Made by a program: the position numbers and the translations under genes. This document shows, one piece after another, positions 44,510 to 53,318 of a stretch of DNA of 64,000 nucleotides; the stretch's first letter is position 1; every line of letters starts with the position of its first letter. Origin of the DNA: Chitinophagaceae bacterium (lineage in GTDB: Bacteria > Bacteroidota > Bacteroidia > Chitinophagales > Chitinophagaceae); the NCBI GenBank assembly GCA_023229465.1, contig JALNZE010000006.1, positions 1-64,000 on the forward strand. The letters run 5' to 3'. A model generated the notes under the pieces. That model saw only the letters and a list, made by a program, of their open reading frames with translations. It did no database searches and was not told where the DNA came from.

Positions 44510-45169
44510 TCAGTTCAATCCCAATAATTCAAATACTTTTCTTCCATCCAGGTTGCTCATTGCTTCTGAAGAAGCCCGTTCAGGATGTGGCATCATTCCA
44601 AATACATTGTTTTGCTTGTTTCGGATACCGGCAATATTTCTCATAGCTCCATTCGGATTAGCTAAAGCATCAATCGTGCCATCTTCGTTACAATACCGGA
44701 ATATTACCTGGCCATTGGCCTCTAATTCAGCTAAAGTGGCCTCATCAGCGAAGTATCTGCCTTCCCCATGTGCAATGGGTATTTTAAGGGCCTGGCTATT
44801 TTCATTTTTGATAAATACATTCTTACAAACAAATTGCTGATTGGCATTTTGTAATAATACGCCGGGCAGTAAACCGCTTTCACAGAGAATCTGAAAACCA
44901 TTACAAACACCCAATACTTTACCGCCTTTATTGGCAAATGCTGTCACGCTTTGCATCATCGGGCTAAAACGGGCAATGGCCCCGCAGCGGAGGTAATCAC
45001 CATAGGAAAAGCCACCGGGTAAAATAATGCAATCATCCGTTGTAAACATACTCAGGTCTTTGTCTTTGTGCCAAAGCATGATCACTTCTTTACCCAGGTC
45101 GTTCCGGAGGGCGTCCTGCATATCTCTATCGCAATTGGACCCGGGAAATACCACAACACCAAACTTCAT
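44510..45169 (-). CDS. purQ: Phosphoribosylformylglycinamidine synthase subunit PurQ
   Basis: A 219-residue class I glutamine amidotransferase that supplies ammonia to PurL in the fourth step of purine synthesis. It has the N-terminal FGVVVFPGSNCDRDM, LPGGFSYGDYLRCGAIA, the nucleophile Cys in VLGVCNGFQIL and the His/Glu in GMMPHPERA. A separate PurQ implies the multi-subunit (PurL small/PurS) system. It has its own -7 element (45219-45212). It is 53 bp upstream of the DsbD-like pair. Confidence 0.95.
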   Translation of the reverse strand: MKFGVVVFPGSNCDRDMQDALRNDLGKEVIMLWHKDKDLSMFTTDDCIILPGGFSYGDYLRCGAIARFSPMMQSVTAFANKGGKVLGVCNGFQILCESGLLPGVLLQNANQQFVCKNVFIKNENSQALKIPIAHGEGRYFADEATLAELEANGQVIFRYCNEDGTIDALANPNGAMRNIAGIRNKQNNVFGMMPHPERASSEAMSNLDGRKVFELLGLN

Positions 45170-45211
45170 ATCTTAATTTTTATGCTTAAAAACCATCAAT
45201 CGGATAAGGGA

Positions 45212-45219
45212 CAAAGGTA
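45212..45219 (-). promoter_or_regulatory. -7 promoter element for purQ
   Basis: TACCTTTG on the minus strand matches TAnnTTTG and predicts a leader of about 39 nt before the purQ ATG. Confidence 0.5.
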
Positions 45220-45242
45220 ATACCTCGCTCGTTAAAGCCGGG

Positions 45243-46226
45243 CTAATTTTTAAGGAACCACCAGTTATTAAAGATGATAATGCCCATAGCCAGCCAGAAA
45301 AGTAAATTGGGTAATAACAGTTTTTTAGGATTTGAAAATGCATTGGCGGCAAACGCCCCAAGGGGTACCAGGCTCAGTATCCCGGACTCAATACCCCCTT
45401 TCAAAAAAATAAAAGGGATGGGCAATAAAATGAGCAACATTACCATCATAACCCCCCAATTCTTCCTAATTTGGATGATCATCCTTTTAACTGAAAATTG
45501 CCAGTAATATAATCCAAAAAGCAGCCATAGTACCAAAAGGGATACGCTGGCAGCCAGTTGCATATCCCATTGCGCTACAGGCAGGTTCCATTGCAGGGAG
45601 GGCAAAAAAGAGGTGAGAAGTATGGTCTGATCGGTAATGAATAACCAGGAAAAAAGGAAATAATAGGGTACCAGCGCCCCCATCAGTAAAACTAACCACT
45701 CTGCCAGACTGAATGGTCTTACCACTGCAAGGGCAAACAGTACCACTACAATCATAATGGCAGTTGGATGATAACAAACTACTGACAAGCCAATAATCAG
45801 CCCGGTATTAAAGAGCAGGGTTTTGGGTGAAGGGTGATTATACAGGCGACTTAATTTGATGAATAACCAGATCAGCAGAAAATTAGCCATTAGCGCCGGA
45901 GAAATACTACTCCATTGGATAAGTATACCTGATAGCAAAACATACACCATCGCTGTAACAAAATAGTTCTGCTGAAACATCCTTAGATCATTCAATACCA
46001 TATTCAAACGGATAGCCTGAATGAGTACTAACAGATGATAGATGATAAACAACAGGGTTTGCGACCGGCCCGCTACATATTTACTGAGCAGAAAAGAGAA
46101 TACGCCGTCATTTGGGTGATAAACAACCAATGGCGCCTGCCAAAAAAAATGCAGGTGTATGCCAATGCTGAGAATGGCAAGAAAGAAAATAGTAATGATT
46201 GATTTATCTCTGAATAGGAAAACCAC
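45243..46226 (-). CDS. Polytopic membrane protein (possibly DUF6427)
   Basis: A 327-residue protein with about eight to ten hydrophobic segments and no soluble domain. I chose a GTG start at 46226, because the first residues VFLFRDKSIITIFFLAILSIG lead directly into membrane segment 1, and the codons upstream overlap the preceding gene's 3' end in another frame. The look is that of the DUF6427 membrane family of Bacteroidota, which I assign with reserve. It starts 10 bp after the stop of the secreted hypothetical protein, so they probably form an operon. Confidence 0.68.
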   Translation of the reverse strand: MVFLFRDKSIITIFFLAILSIGIHLHFFWQAPLVVYHPNDGVFSFLLSKYVAGRSQTLLFIIYHLLVLIQAIRLNMVLNDLRMFQQNYFVTAMVYVLLSGILIQWSSISPALMANFLLIWLFIKLSRLYNHPSPKTLLFNTGLIIGLSVVCYHPTAIMIVVVLFALAVVRPFSLAEWLVLLMGALVPYYFLFSWLFITDQTILLTSFLPSLQWNLPVAQWDMQLAASVSLLVLWLLFGLYYWQFSVKRMIIQIRKNWGVMMVMLLILLPIPFIFLKGGIESGILSLVPLGAFAANAFSNPKKLLLPNLLFWLAMGIIIFNNWWFLKN

Positions 46227-46236
46227 GGGCGTACAA

Positions 46237-47766
46237 TTAAAATTCGATTTTTGCAAAACAAGTAAACCCACGGTATTGGCAGGGAACAATCGCTTGCCTG
46301 GCGCCGACCTGCTTAGCATGCCTGGGCATAAAATCATACCCTTTATCCAGGTTCTTATAGGTTGGGTTCCTGTCTAACTGACCAGATGGCAACATACTCT
46401 GGTCCGTTAGAATCATATCCCTTTTTTCCTGCACATTGAAAATAAAACGAAGCTTTTCGCCGGTATTGAAAACGCCAAACCCAATATAATTATCTGTATT
46501 ATCATCATACTGCGATTTTCGCAAAACATTGCTCCATTCCATTTTGCCATTGGGTGAGAAAGAAATTACGGCAATATTATCAGCAAAATACCTTGTGAGT
46601 GAATTGGCATTATTATACATAGTAGAGCGCCACCATGGATAGTAGCCAACCGGGCTACTCCAGGTATAATAATCTACAGGTGACCAATAAGGCGATCCAT
46701 ATAAATAATCCCAGCGGTTAAGGGTATTACCCCTGGAACTGGTGTAGGCAGATTCGGAAACAATAATGAAGCCCCCATCTTTACGCAGGATAATATTTTT
46801 TAGAAAAAAGTCGTTGAATGCCGTTTTAATACTGCCGTCCCCTTTTGCATCTTCCCTAAATTCATCAGAAAAAACAGTAGTGGCATTGAGTATCTCCTTG
46901 TTCTGTTGTTTATCCCAAAGGGTATAATATAGTCCCTCTATATTTCCTCTCCTGCTTTTGCTTACAAAAGACGTAATCAGGTAATGTTTATTCAGATTAT
47001 CCGCCTTGATCCTGATATCATCCAGATAAATATTATTGAGTTTCAGGTCAGTATTTGTATAGTTGTCAGACAAAGCCGGTTTGGTTATCAGGCTTATTTT
47101 ATTAATATTATCATTCGAAGAAGTACCCGAGGCCCTTACGCAAACAAGGTCGCCATCATTGTCCAGCGTAAACTCTGATAAGAAATCATTTCTTTGGGGC
47201 ATACTAATATTCAGCCGTGATTTTTTTAGTAAGGAAAGATCTTTATTAAAAAGACAGGTAGTAAGTATGTGAACTTTATCGTTTCTGGTATTTATCTTAA
47301 ATACCATGATTTGCTGTTTATCCTCGCTGTTGATGAAAGAATAAATCTTATTACCAGACGTGTAATTCATATTGTCTGTGGAATCCAGGAAAACGGGGTC
47401 ACCCATTTTTTTACCCTGGGCGTCCAGTTTTACTGCCATACAAAACATACTGCTTTTTTTCTGATACTGGTAAATCATGTATACATGATCGGTATACTGC
47501 AAAAAATCAGTACTTAATACCCGGTAATTAATAAAGTCTAACCGGGTTTTTTCCACAGGTTTCATGTCAGCATCAAAACCGACAATATAGTGCAGGTCAC
47601 GATAATTTTTATACACCAGTACCTTCCCGTTTATTTTGCCCAATACTTCAAAATTCAGTAAACGGGGGTCATCACGGTCAGGTTCTGAATAGGTTATTTT
47701 TTGGGCAGGCAGGGTTATGCAGGCAAGCAGGAAGCAGGCTATTAATACAGGTACTTTACTTTTCAT
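46237..47766 (-). CDS. Secreted hypothetical protein
   Basis: A 509-residue exported protein with a signal peptide (MKSKVPVLIACFLLACITLPAQ). I do not recognise the family. The body alternates short beta-strand-like segments with polar turns (KVLVYKNYRDLHYIVGFDAD, MVFKINTRNDKVHILTTCLF, DGGFIIVSESAYTSSRG), which suggests a beta-propeller. A Tyr/Trp/Pro-rich stretch (YLYGSPYWSPVDYYTWSSP, about residues 365-385) stands out. It has a good promoter (47789-47816) and is followed by a membrane protein gene; the two may act together in the envelope. Confidence 0.75.
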   Translation of the reverse strand: MKSKVPVLIACFLLACITLPAQKITYSEPDRDDPRLLNFEVLGKINGKVLVYKNYRDLHYIVGFDADMKPVEKTRLDFINYRVLSTDFLQYTDHVYMIYQYQKKSSMFCMAVKLDAQGKKMGDPVFLDSTDNMNYTSGNKIYSFINSEDKQQIMVFKINTRNDKVHILTTCLFNKDLSLLKKSRLNISMPQRNDFLSEFTLDNDGDLVCVRASGTSSNDNINKISLITKPALSDNYTNTDLKLNNIYLDDIRIKADNLNKHYLITSFVSKSRRGNIEGLYYTLWDKQQNKEILNATTVFSDEFREDAKGDGSIKTAFNDFFLKNIILRKDGGFIIVSESAYTSSRGNTLNRWDYLYGSPYWSPVDYYTWSSPVGYYPWWRSTMYNNANSLTRYFADNIAVISFSPNGKMEWSNVLRKSQYDDNTDNYIGFGVFNTGEKLRFIFNVQEKRDMILTDQSMLPSGQLDRNPTYKNLDKGYDFMPRHAKQVGARQAIVPCQYRGFTCFAKIEF

Positions 47767-47788
47767 TTCCTGATCAGGATTTATAACT

Positions 47789-47816
47789 CAAATGTAAGGG
47801 AACTGACTCTTACCAA
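47789..47816 (-). promoter_or_regulatory. Promoter of the secreted-protein/membrane-protein operon
   Basis: On the minus strand TTG (47816-47814) is followed after 17 bp by TACATTTG (47796-47789). The predicted leader is about 19 nt. Confidence 0.55.
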
Positions 47817-47935
47817 TACCTAAATTAACAGTAAAAGCGGAACAAAAGCCTTCTGATGTAATATTTGGAAGGAGAGATTGATTTTACCTATACATTTGTT
47901 CTATATTTTTTCTGCTTAATCGTAATACCCTCTTT

Positions 47936-49939
47936 GTGAGTAAGAATTTCAACAAGGTTACCTCTGCCGGTCTGATTATCGCATTGGGAATTATTTACGG
48001 AGACATCGGTACTTCTCCCCTGTATGTTTTAAATGAAATCATTACGGGCAGAGCGATTACAGAAGAGTTAATTCTCGGGTCCTTATCCTGTATTATCTGG
48101 ACCCTTACCCTTCAAACTACTGTTAAATACGTAATCCTTACCTTAAAGGCCGACAATAAGGGAGAAGGGGGCATTTTTAGCCTGTATGCCCTGGTTCGCA
48201 GGCGCCGGAAATGGCTGGTTGTGCCGGCAATGATTGGGGGTGCGGCCCTTCTGGCAGATGGCATTATAACCCCGCCTATTTCCATAACATCTGCTATTGA
48301 AGGCTTACGCCAGATTCACTCTTTTAAATCTATCCAGCAAAGCACCATCGTTGCCATTGTAATTGGTATTATTAGCCTGTTGTTTTTTATGCAACAATTT
48401 GGCACAGCCTCTATTGGAAGAATGTTTGGTCCGATAATGGGTATTTGGTTTGCCATGCTTGCCGTCCTGGGCATTTCGCATTTAATGGATGATGTTAATG
48501 TTTTCAAAGCATTGAGCCCGCATTATGCCATTGAATTACTAACTAAATATCCAAAGGGTTTCTGGTTACTGGGCGCTGTTTTCCTGTGTACAACGGGTGC
48601 TGAGGCCCTGTATAGTGATCTTGGTCACTGTGGCCGGGCAAATATTCGGGTATCATGGGTATTTGTAAAAACCTGTTTGATTTTGAATTACCTCGGGCAG
48701 GGCGCCTGGTTATTAGCCAATCACCAGGGAGAAATCATCCCACCGCAAGTGATGGCAGATGGGTTTAATCCTTTTATCGGAACCATGCCCCAATGGTTCA
48801 AACTGGCAGGTATTATCATAGCGACTACGGCTGCTATTATTGCCAGCCAGGCATTGATTTCAGGTTCTTTTACCCTTATCAGTGAGGCTATGCGGCTGAA
48901 CCTCTGGCCCAAAATGAAAATCAATTACCCAACAGAAGAAAAAGGGCAGTTATATATTCCGGGCATCAGCCTTTTATTATTTATTGGTTGTGTGGGCATT
49001 GTTTTGTTCTTTCAAAAGTCATCCAATATGGGCGCCGCTTATGGGCTGGCTATAACCCTGTGCATGATCAGTACCTCCCTTCTCTTTGCCAATTTTCTGG
49101 TAAGCCGAAGAACAAAGTCTGTATGGATTTATCTGTACCTGATTGTTTACCTGGCTATTGAGGCTTCTTTCCTTATCGCCAATCTGGAAAAGTTCCTGCA
49201 TGGCGGTTATGTAACCTTAATCGTTGGCGGTGGCTTATTCGCGGTTATGTATGTCTGGTTCCGTAGCCGTAGAATCAAGAACCGTTATGTAGAATTTGTA
49301 CGAATGGAACATTATATACCGATGATCCAGGAATTGAGCAACGACAAATCCATCACTAAATATGCCACCCACCTGGTGTATATGACAAGCGCCAATAATC
49401 CAAAGGAAATTGAGCATAAAATCATCTATTCAATCTTGAATAAAAAACCCAAACGCGCTGATATTTATTGGTTTGTGCATGTGGATGTACTTGATGATCC
49501 TTACACTTGCGAATACACAGTGGAACACATTATTCCCAATGATATTATACGGGTGGAATTCAGGGTTGGCTTCCGTGTGGAGCAACGCATTAACCTGATG
49601 TTCAGAAAAGTAGTGGAAGAACTGGTGAATAACAAGGAAGTGAATATCACCAGTCGTTATGAGAGTCTTGAAAAGAATAATGTGGTGGGTGATTTCCAGT
49701 TTATTGTATTGGAAAAATACCTTAGCCAGGATAACGAATTGCCTTTCTTTGAAAGAATCGTTATGAAACTATATTTCTGGCTCAAAGAAATCAGCCTGGG
49801 TGAGGAGAGGGGTTTTGGACTTGACCCCAGCAATGTAACCATTGAAAAATTCCCATTGATCGTGGCGCCTGTTGCCAAATTCAACCTGAGAAGGGTTTAT
49901 CATGATGGAAGCGAATCGGAAGATGAAATTGGTTTCTAG
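47936..49939 (+). CDS. kup: KUP/HAK-family potassium uptake protein
   Basis: A 667-residue potassium-proton symporter. The start is GTG (SKNFNKVTSAGLIIALGIIY follows). About twelve membrane segments cover residues 15-450, with the family signatures GIIYGDIGTSPLYVLNEI, DNKGEGGIFSLYALVRRR and TTGAEALYSDLGHCG. A C-terminal cytosolic region of about 200 residues follows. Length and order are normal for Kup. It is monocistronic, divergent from the secreted hypothetical gene. Confidence 0.95.
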   Translation: MSKNFNKVTSAGLIIALGIIYGDIGTSPLYVLNEIITGRAITEELILGSLSCIIWTLTLQTTVKYVILTLKADNKGEGGIFSLYALVRRRRKWLVVPAMIGGAALLADGIITPPISITSAIEGLRQIHSFKSIQQSTIVAIVIGIISLLFFMQQFGTASIGRMFGPIMGIWFAMLAVLGISHLMDDVNVFKALSPHYAIELLTKYPKGFWLLGAVFLCTTGAEALYSDLGHCGRANIRVSWVFVKTCLILNYLGQGAWLLANHQGEIIPPQVMADGFNPFIGTMPQWFKLAGIIIATTAAIIASQALISGSFTLISEAMRLNLWPKMKINYPTEEKGQLYIPGISLLLFIGCVGIVLFFQKSSNMGAAYGLAITLCMISTSLLFANFLVSRRTKSVWIYLYLIVYLAIEASFLIANLEKFLHGGYVTLIVGGGLFAVMYVWFRSRRIKNRYVEFVRMEHYIPMIQELSNDKSITKYATHLVYMTSANNPKEIEHKIIYSILNKKPKRADIYWFVHVDVLDDPYTCEYTVEHIIPNDIIRVEFRVGFRVEQRINLMFRKVVEELVNNKEVNITSRYESLEKNNVVGDFQFIVLEKYLSQDNELPFFERIVMKLYFWLKEISLGEERGFGLDPSNVTIEKFPLIVAPVAKFNLRRVYHDGSESEDEIGF

Positions 49940-50019
49940 CGGATATATACCCATCAGGCAGGATCATTTCTGTTTTTTATGAATTAAAAAGCAGAACTTA
50001 GGAAACTAAATGCTACTAT

Positions 50020-50808
50020 TTGTTTCTGATTGTTGTCTATATCATTATTGGCTACCTGCTACTGGTTGCTATCGTTTATTTTGTGCAGGAACGATTTATT
50101 TTCAAGCCTGAAAAATTACCACAGAATTTTGAATACAAATATGAAGCGCCCTTTGAAGAACTATTTTTTAAGGTTGCCCCCGGCATAAGTATTAACGGCC
50201 TGCATTTTTATTGTACGGACCCTAAGGGACTTATTTTATATTTTCATGGCAATTCGAGAAGCATTAAAGGTTGGGCAAAATATGCAAAGGATTTTTACCG
50301 GTATGGGTATGATGTGGTATTGGTAGACTACCGCGGTTTTGGAAAAAGTACCGGTAAAAGAAGCGAGAAAGAAATGCTGGCCGATATGCAATTTGTTTAT
50401 AAAAAGCTCAACGAAAAATATGCGGAACATCATATACTGGTGTATGGCCGCAGCCTTGGCAGTGGCTTTGCCACAAAAATTGCGGCAGACAATATGCCCC
50501 GCTACCTGATATTAGATGCGCCTTACTTCAGCTTTATCAAACTGATGGAAAGATTTACCCCTTTTCTTCCACATCGCTGGTTTCTGCGGTATCACCTGAG
50601 AACAGACCGCTGGATAAGCAAGGTAAACTGCCATACCTACATCATCCATGGAACCCGCGACCGGCTGATACCTATTAAACATAGTGAGAACCTGCAAAAA
50701 ATAAATCCCCATAAGATTACGCTTATCCGCATACATGGTGGTGGGCATAATAACCTGCCGTCCTTTAATGAGTATCATAACTTTGTCCGTGATATTTTAA
50801 AGTACTAA
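50020..50808 (+). CDS. Membrane-anchored alpha/beta hydrolase (first of a pair)
   Basis: A 262-residue serine hydrolase with an N-terminal membrane anchor (about 2-22; IVVYIIIGYLLLVAIVYFVQ). The motifs are YFHGNSRSIKGWA (oxyanion), DYRGFGKSTGKRSEKEMLAD, nucleophile elbow YGRSLGSGFA, HGTRDRLIPIKH (acid region) and GGGHNNL (His). The only in-frame start before the anchor is TTG at 50020; an ATG at 50010 is in a different frame. It is 25 bp upstream of a clear paralogue. The family resembles BEM46/ABHD13-type hydrolases with unknown substrates. Confidence 0.86.
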   Translation: MFLIVVYIIIGYLLLVAIVYFVQERFIFKPEKLPQNFEYKYEAPFEELFFKVAPGISINGLHFYCTDPKGLILYFHGNSRSIKGWAKYAKDFYRYGYDVVLVDYRGFGKSTGKRSEKEMLADMQFVYKKLNEKYAEHHILVYGRSLGSGFATKIAADNMPRYLILDAPYFSFIKLMERFTPFLPHRWFLRYHLRTDRWISKVNCHTYIIHGTRDRLIPIKHSENLQKINPHKITLIRIHGGGHNNLPSFNEYHNFVRDILKY

Positions 50809-50819
50809 ACATTCACACT

Positions 50820-50827
50820 TACCTTTG
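50820..50827 (+). promoter_or_regulatory. -7 promoter element before the second hydrolase
   Basis: TACCTTTG ends six bases before the GTG at 50834, so an internal transcript with a leader of three or four nucleotides is possible. No -33 element was seen at the right distance. Confidence 0.4.
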
Positions 50828-50833
50828 CCCCCT

Positions 50834-51646
50834 GTGAAAAACAAAAAGAAAATTTTCCGCTGGCTCAAAATCATTATCATTATTTATTGTTTAACAGGTA
50901 TTGGTTTTTATTACCTGCAGGAAAAATTAATATTCCATCCGAAAGTAATCAGTCAGGATAGCAGCTTTCATTTTACCCAGGCTTTTACGGAACAAACCAT
51001 TGAGTGGGACAGCCAAACAAAATTTAGTATGGTTAGGTTTACGGTTCCCGACACGCTAAAAAAAGGCCTGGTAATTTATTTTCATGGCAATAGAGAAAAT
51101 GTAAACCACTACGCTGTATTTGCCAATACATTTACCCGAAACGGATATGAAGTATGGATGCCTGATTATCCCGGTTTTGGTAAATCAACCGGCAAGCTAT
51201 CTGAACAGATCCTGTATGATGAAGCGCTGCAGGTGTATAAAATGGCCCGCATACAATACCGACCGGAACAGATTACAATTTATGGAAAGTCAATAGGCAC
51301 CGGTATCGCGGCACAATTGGCTTCTATCCGTGATTGCAGACGCCTGATACTGGAAACGCCCTACTATAGCATTATATCCCTCACCAGGCTTGCAGGCTGG
51401 ATGTATCCGCTTAACATGCTGCTGAAATATAAGCTACCCATACACGAATACCTTAGCAAGGTAACCGCGCCCATCAGCATCTTCCACGGTACGTCTGATG
51501 TTGTGATCCCTTATTTTAATGCCAAAAGGTTACAGAAAAAACTAAAACCCACTGATGAGTTCATTACCATCGAAGGTGGTTCACACAAAAACCTGAATGA
51601 TTTTCCCCTGATGCAAAAAAAATTAGACAGCCTGCTGCATCTATGA
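50834..51646 (+). CDS. Membrane-anchored alpha/beta hydrolase (second of a pair)
   Basis: A 270-residue paralogue of the preceding protein, starting with GTG and KNKKKIFRWLKIIIIIYCLTG, a membrane anchor. It has YFHGNRENVNHYA, DYPGFGKSTGKLSEQILYDE, the elbow YGKSIGTGIA, HGTSDVVIPYF and GGSHKNL. The two proteins align over their full length with the same motif order, so this is a tandem duplication. They probably act at the membrane face on lipid-like or ester substrates, which is an inference from the anchor only. It is convergent with the next gene. Confidence 0.87.
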   Translation: MKNKKKIFRWLKIIIIIYCLTGIGFYYLQEKLIFHPKVISQDSSFHFTQAFTEQTIEWDSQTKFSMVRFTVPDTLKKGLVIYFHGNRENVNHYAVFANTFTRNGYEVWMPDYPGFGKSTGKLSEQILYDEALQVYKMARIQYRPEQITIYGKSIGTGIAAQLASIRDCRRLILETPYYSIISLTRLAGWMYPLNMLLKYKLPIHEYLSKVTAPISIFHGTSDVVIPYFNAKRLQKKLKPTDEFITIEGGSHKNLNDFPLMQKKLDSLLHL

Positions 51647-51714
51647 AAATTACTACCCTTATTTAGAGGGCTGTTTCTCTCACAAAATCTTTCAGGGGCC
51701 AGGATTTTTAAAAA

Positions 51715-52221
51715 TCAATTGCCTGCAGGTTTCCGTCCTACCCAAAACTGAAAATAATCTTCCCTCCTGCAGCTTACGGGAATGCCGTTCTGTAAAGCGG
51801 GCCGCCAGAAACCCATTCCCCTAAGCATTAACCATATTGCCTCTTCAAAATAGGGTAGCTCATTTTTGGGCCAATGAACCGTTTTAGCGCCGGCACTCTT
51901 CGCGTAACGGGTTGAGGCAACCCGTACAAACTGTGCATCCGAAAGCAGGCCATACTGATCAATGACAAACGAAAAATAAATACGCAGGTATTTAGCGGTA
52001 TCACCATATCGCCCTGCCATGGCCAGTAGACTGTCGAACCCGGTAAAATGTGTAAAGTAATAGCGCCTGCTGGAATCAATGCCCCATAAAAACAAAGGCG
52101 CTTTTTGCACATGACTAACCGGAAGGATATGATCCTGTTTTAGTAATGACTGCCGGTATGGATTTTGTGCCATTGAAATGACTGTGTAACAAAGTAAACA
52201 AACGGCTAACATGCTTTTCAT
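51715..52221 (-). CDS. Secreted protein with TonB C-terminal-like fold
   Basis: A 168-residue exported protein with a signal peptide (MKSMLAVCLLCYTVISMAQ). Residues about 80-165 resemble a TonB C-terminal domain: a strand RIYFSFVIDQYGLLSDAQFV, a helix EEAIWLMLRGMGFWRPALQNG, and a last strand. No membrane helix or proline-rich spacer is present, so it is not a classical TonB. Stand-alone domains of this kind are common in Bacteroidota, and their role is unknown. It lies 56 bp downstream of oxyR on the same strand. Confidence 0.6.
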   Translation of the reverse strand: MKSMLAVCLLCYTVISMAQNPYRQSLLKQDHILPVSHVQKAPLFLWGIDSSRRYYFTHFTGFDSLLAMAGRYGDTAKYLRIYFSFVIDQYGLLSDAQFVRVASTRYAKSAGAKTVHWPKNELPYFEEAIWLMLRGMGFWRPALQNGIPVSCRREDYFQFWVGRKPAGN

Positions 52222-52277
52222 GACTAATGGTATTTCTCCGGCAAGTAAGTCATTTTCAAAACTGCGGCGTTAGGTAT

Positions 52278-53216
52278 TTATAACACAGGTATTACGTATT
52301 TATTCTTGTTTGCAAGTACCTTGGGAGGGATGGAAGCGATGATCTCCTTTTTTAATATTTCTATCAGTTTTTTCTTAACAAAGTCGCGGTGTACCACAAT
52401 ACTCACTTCGCGCATAGGTGCCGGTTTCTTAAAATAACGAACCTGACCAAGTTGTTTCTGCGACATCCCTATAGTGGATAGTTCAGGTAAAATAGTAATG
52501 CCGTCATTCGTATCCACCATTCTGCGGAGCGTTTCGATGCTGCCTGCTTCATATTCAAAGTAGCCGGATTCACGACCGGCTTTTCGAAGTTCACATAAAT
52601 TAACGATCTGGCTTCTAAAGCAATGCCCTTCTTCCAGTAACCATAATTTATCCGGATCAATATCTTGTGGAAGCATATAGGATTTTTTATAAGCAGCATT
52701 TTTTTTAGAAACATAAGCCAGCAGTTCTTCATAAAAAAGAACCTCTTCTTTAATGCCGGGCTCCTGTAAGGGTGTAGCCAGTATACCCATATCAATACGA
52801 CCAGAGCGAAGATGGGTAAGCACCAACGCGGTAGTTAATTCATTTACTACCAATCGTACCAAAGGATATTTTTTCGTAAACCGCTGTACAAACAAGGGAA
52901 GCAGGTAAGGTGCCAGTGTGGGGATGATAGCCACTTTTAATTCACCCGTGATCATACCTTTCCTGTGCTGAACAAGTTCATCCAGTATATTTTTTTCCGA
53001 CATGATTTTTCTTGCCTGTTCTATCAGTTCAGCGCCCAGTTCTGTTGCAATCACGGGTTGTTTGCTCCTGTCAAATATTTTAACACCCAATTCCTCTTCG
53101 GCCTTATGTATCTGCATACTTAAGGTAGGCTGGGTTACAAAACAATGTTTGGCCGCTGAAGCAAAATGACGGTAGGTATCTACGGCGATGATGTATTGCA
53201 ACTGTACAAAAGTCAT
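52278..53216 (-). CDS. oxyR: Peroxide-sensing LysR-type regulator OxyR
   Basis: A 312-residue LysR-family activator. The N-terminal winged helix (about 1-60; HFASAAKHCFVTQPTLSMQIHKAEEELG) is followed by an effector domain. The redox pair is present: GHCFRSQIVNLCEL places Cys at 199 and 208, the same positions as the disulfide-forming cysteines of Escherichia coli OxyR. DGITILPELS corresponds to the GITLLP segment of that protein. It is divergent from katA, and an ATAG-N7-CTAT site lies five bases before its start codon, which fits autoregulation and activation of katA. Confidence 0.93.
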   Translation of the reverse strand: MTFVQLQYIIAVDTYRHFASAAKHCFVTQPTLSMQIHKAEEELGVKIFDRSKQPVIATELGAELIEQARKIMSEKNILDELVQHRKGMITGELKVAIIPTLAPYLLPLFVQRFTKKYPLVRLVVNELTTALVLTHLRSGRIDMGILATPLQEPGIKEEVLFYEELLAYVSKKNAAYKKSYMLPQDIDPDKLWLLEEGHCFRSQIVNLCELRKAGRESGYFEYEAGSIETLRRMVDTNDGITILPELSTIGMSQKQLGQVRYFKKPAPMREVSIVVHRDFVKKKLIEILKKEIIASIPPKVLANKNKYVIPVL

Positions 53217-53220
53217 GTTG

Positions 53221-53235
53221 ATAGATATTATCTAT
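53221..53235. promoter_or_regulatory. Putative OxyR operator (ATAG-N7-CTAT)
   Basis: ATAGATATTATCTAT is a 7+1+7 palindrome that matches one half of the OxyR consensus (ATAG, seven bases, CTAT). It lies in the gap between the divergent oxyR and katA genes, close to the oxyR ATG. The expected second pair, seven bases further, is poorly conserved (TAAA in place of ATAG). Confidence 0.65.
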
Positions 53236-53318
53236 GAGAGTATAAATTTAATTGATTTGATTGATAATGTAAAATGAATCATATTTACCCTTCCCTTACA
53301 CACGCTAAAACCAACTAT

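Noticed and set aside
50010..50060. ATG at 50010 as the start of the first paired hydrolase
   Set aside because: It is in a different frame from the hydrolase. The only in-frame start before the membrane anchor is TTG at 50020.
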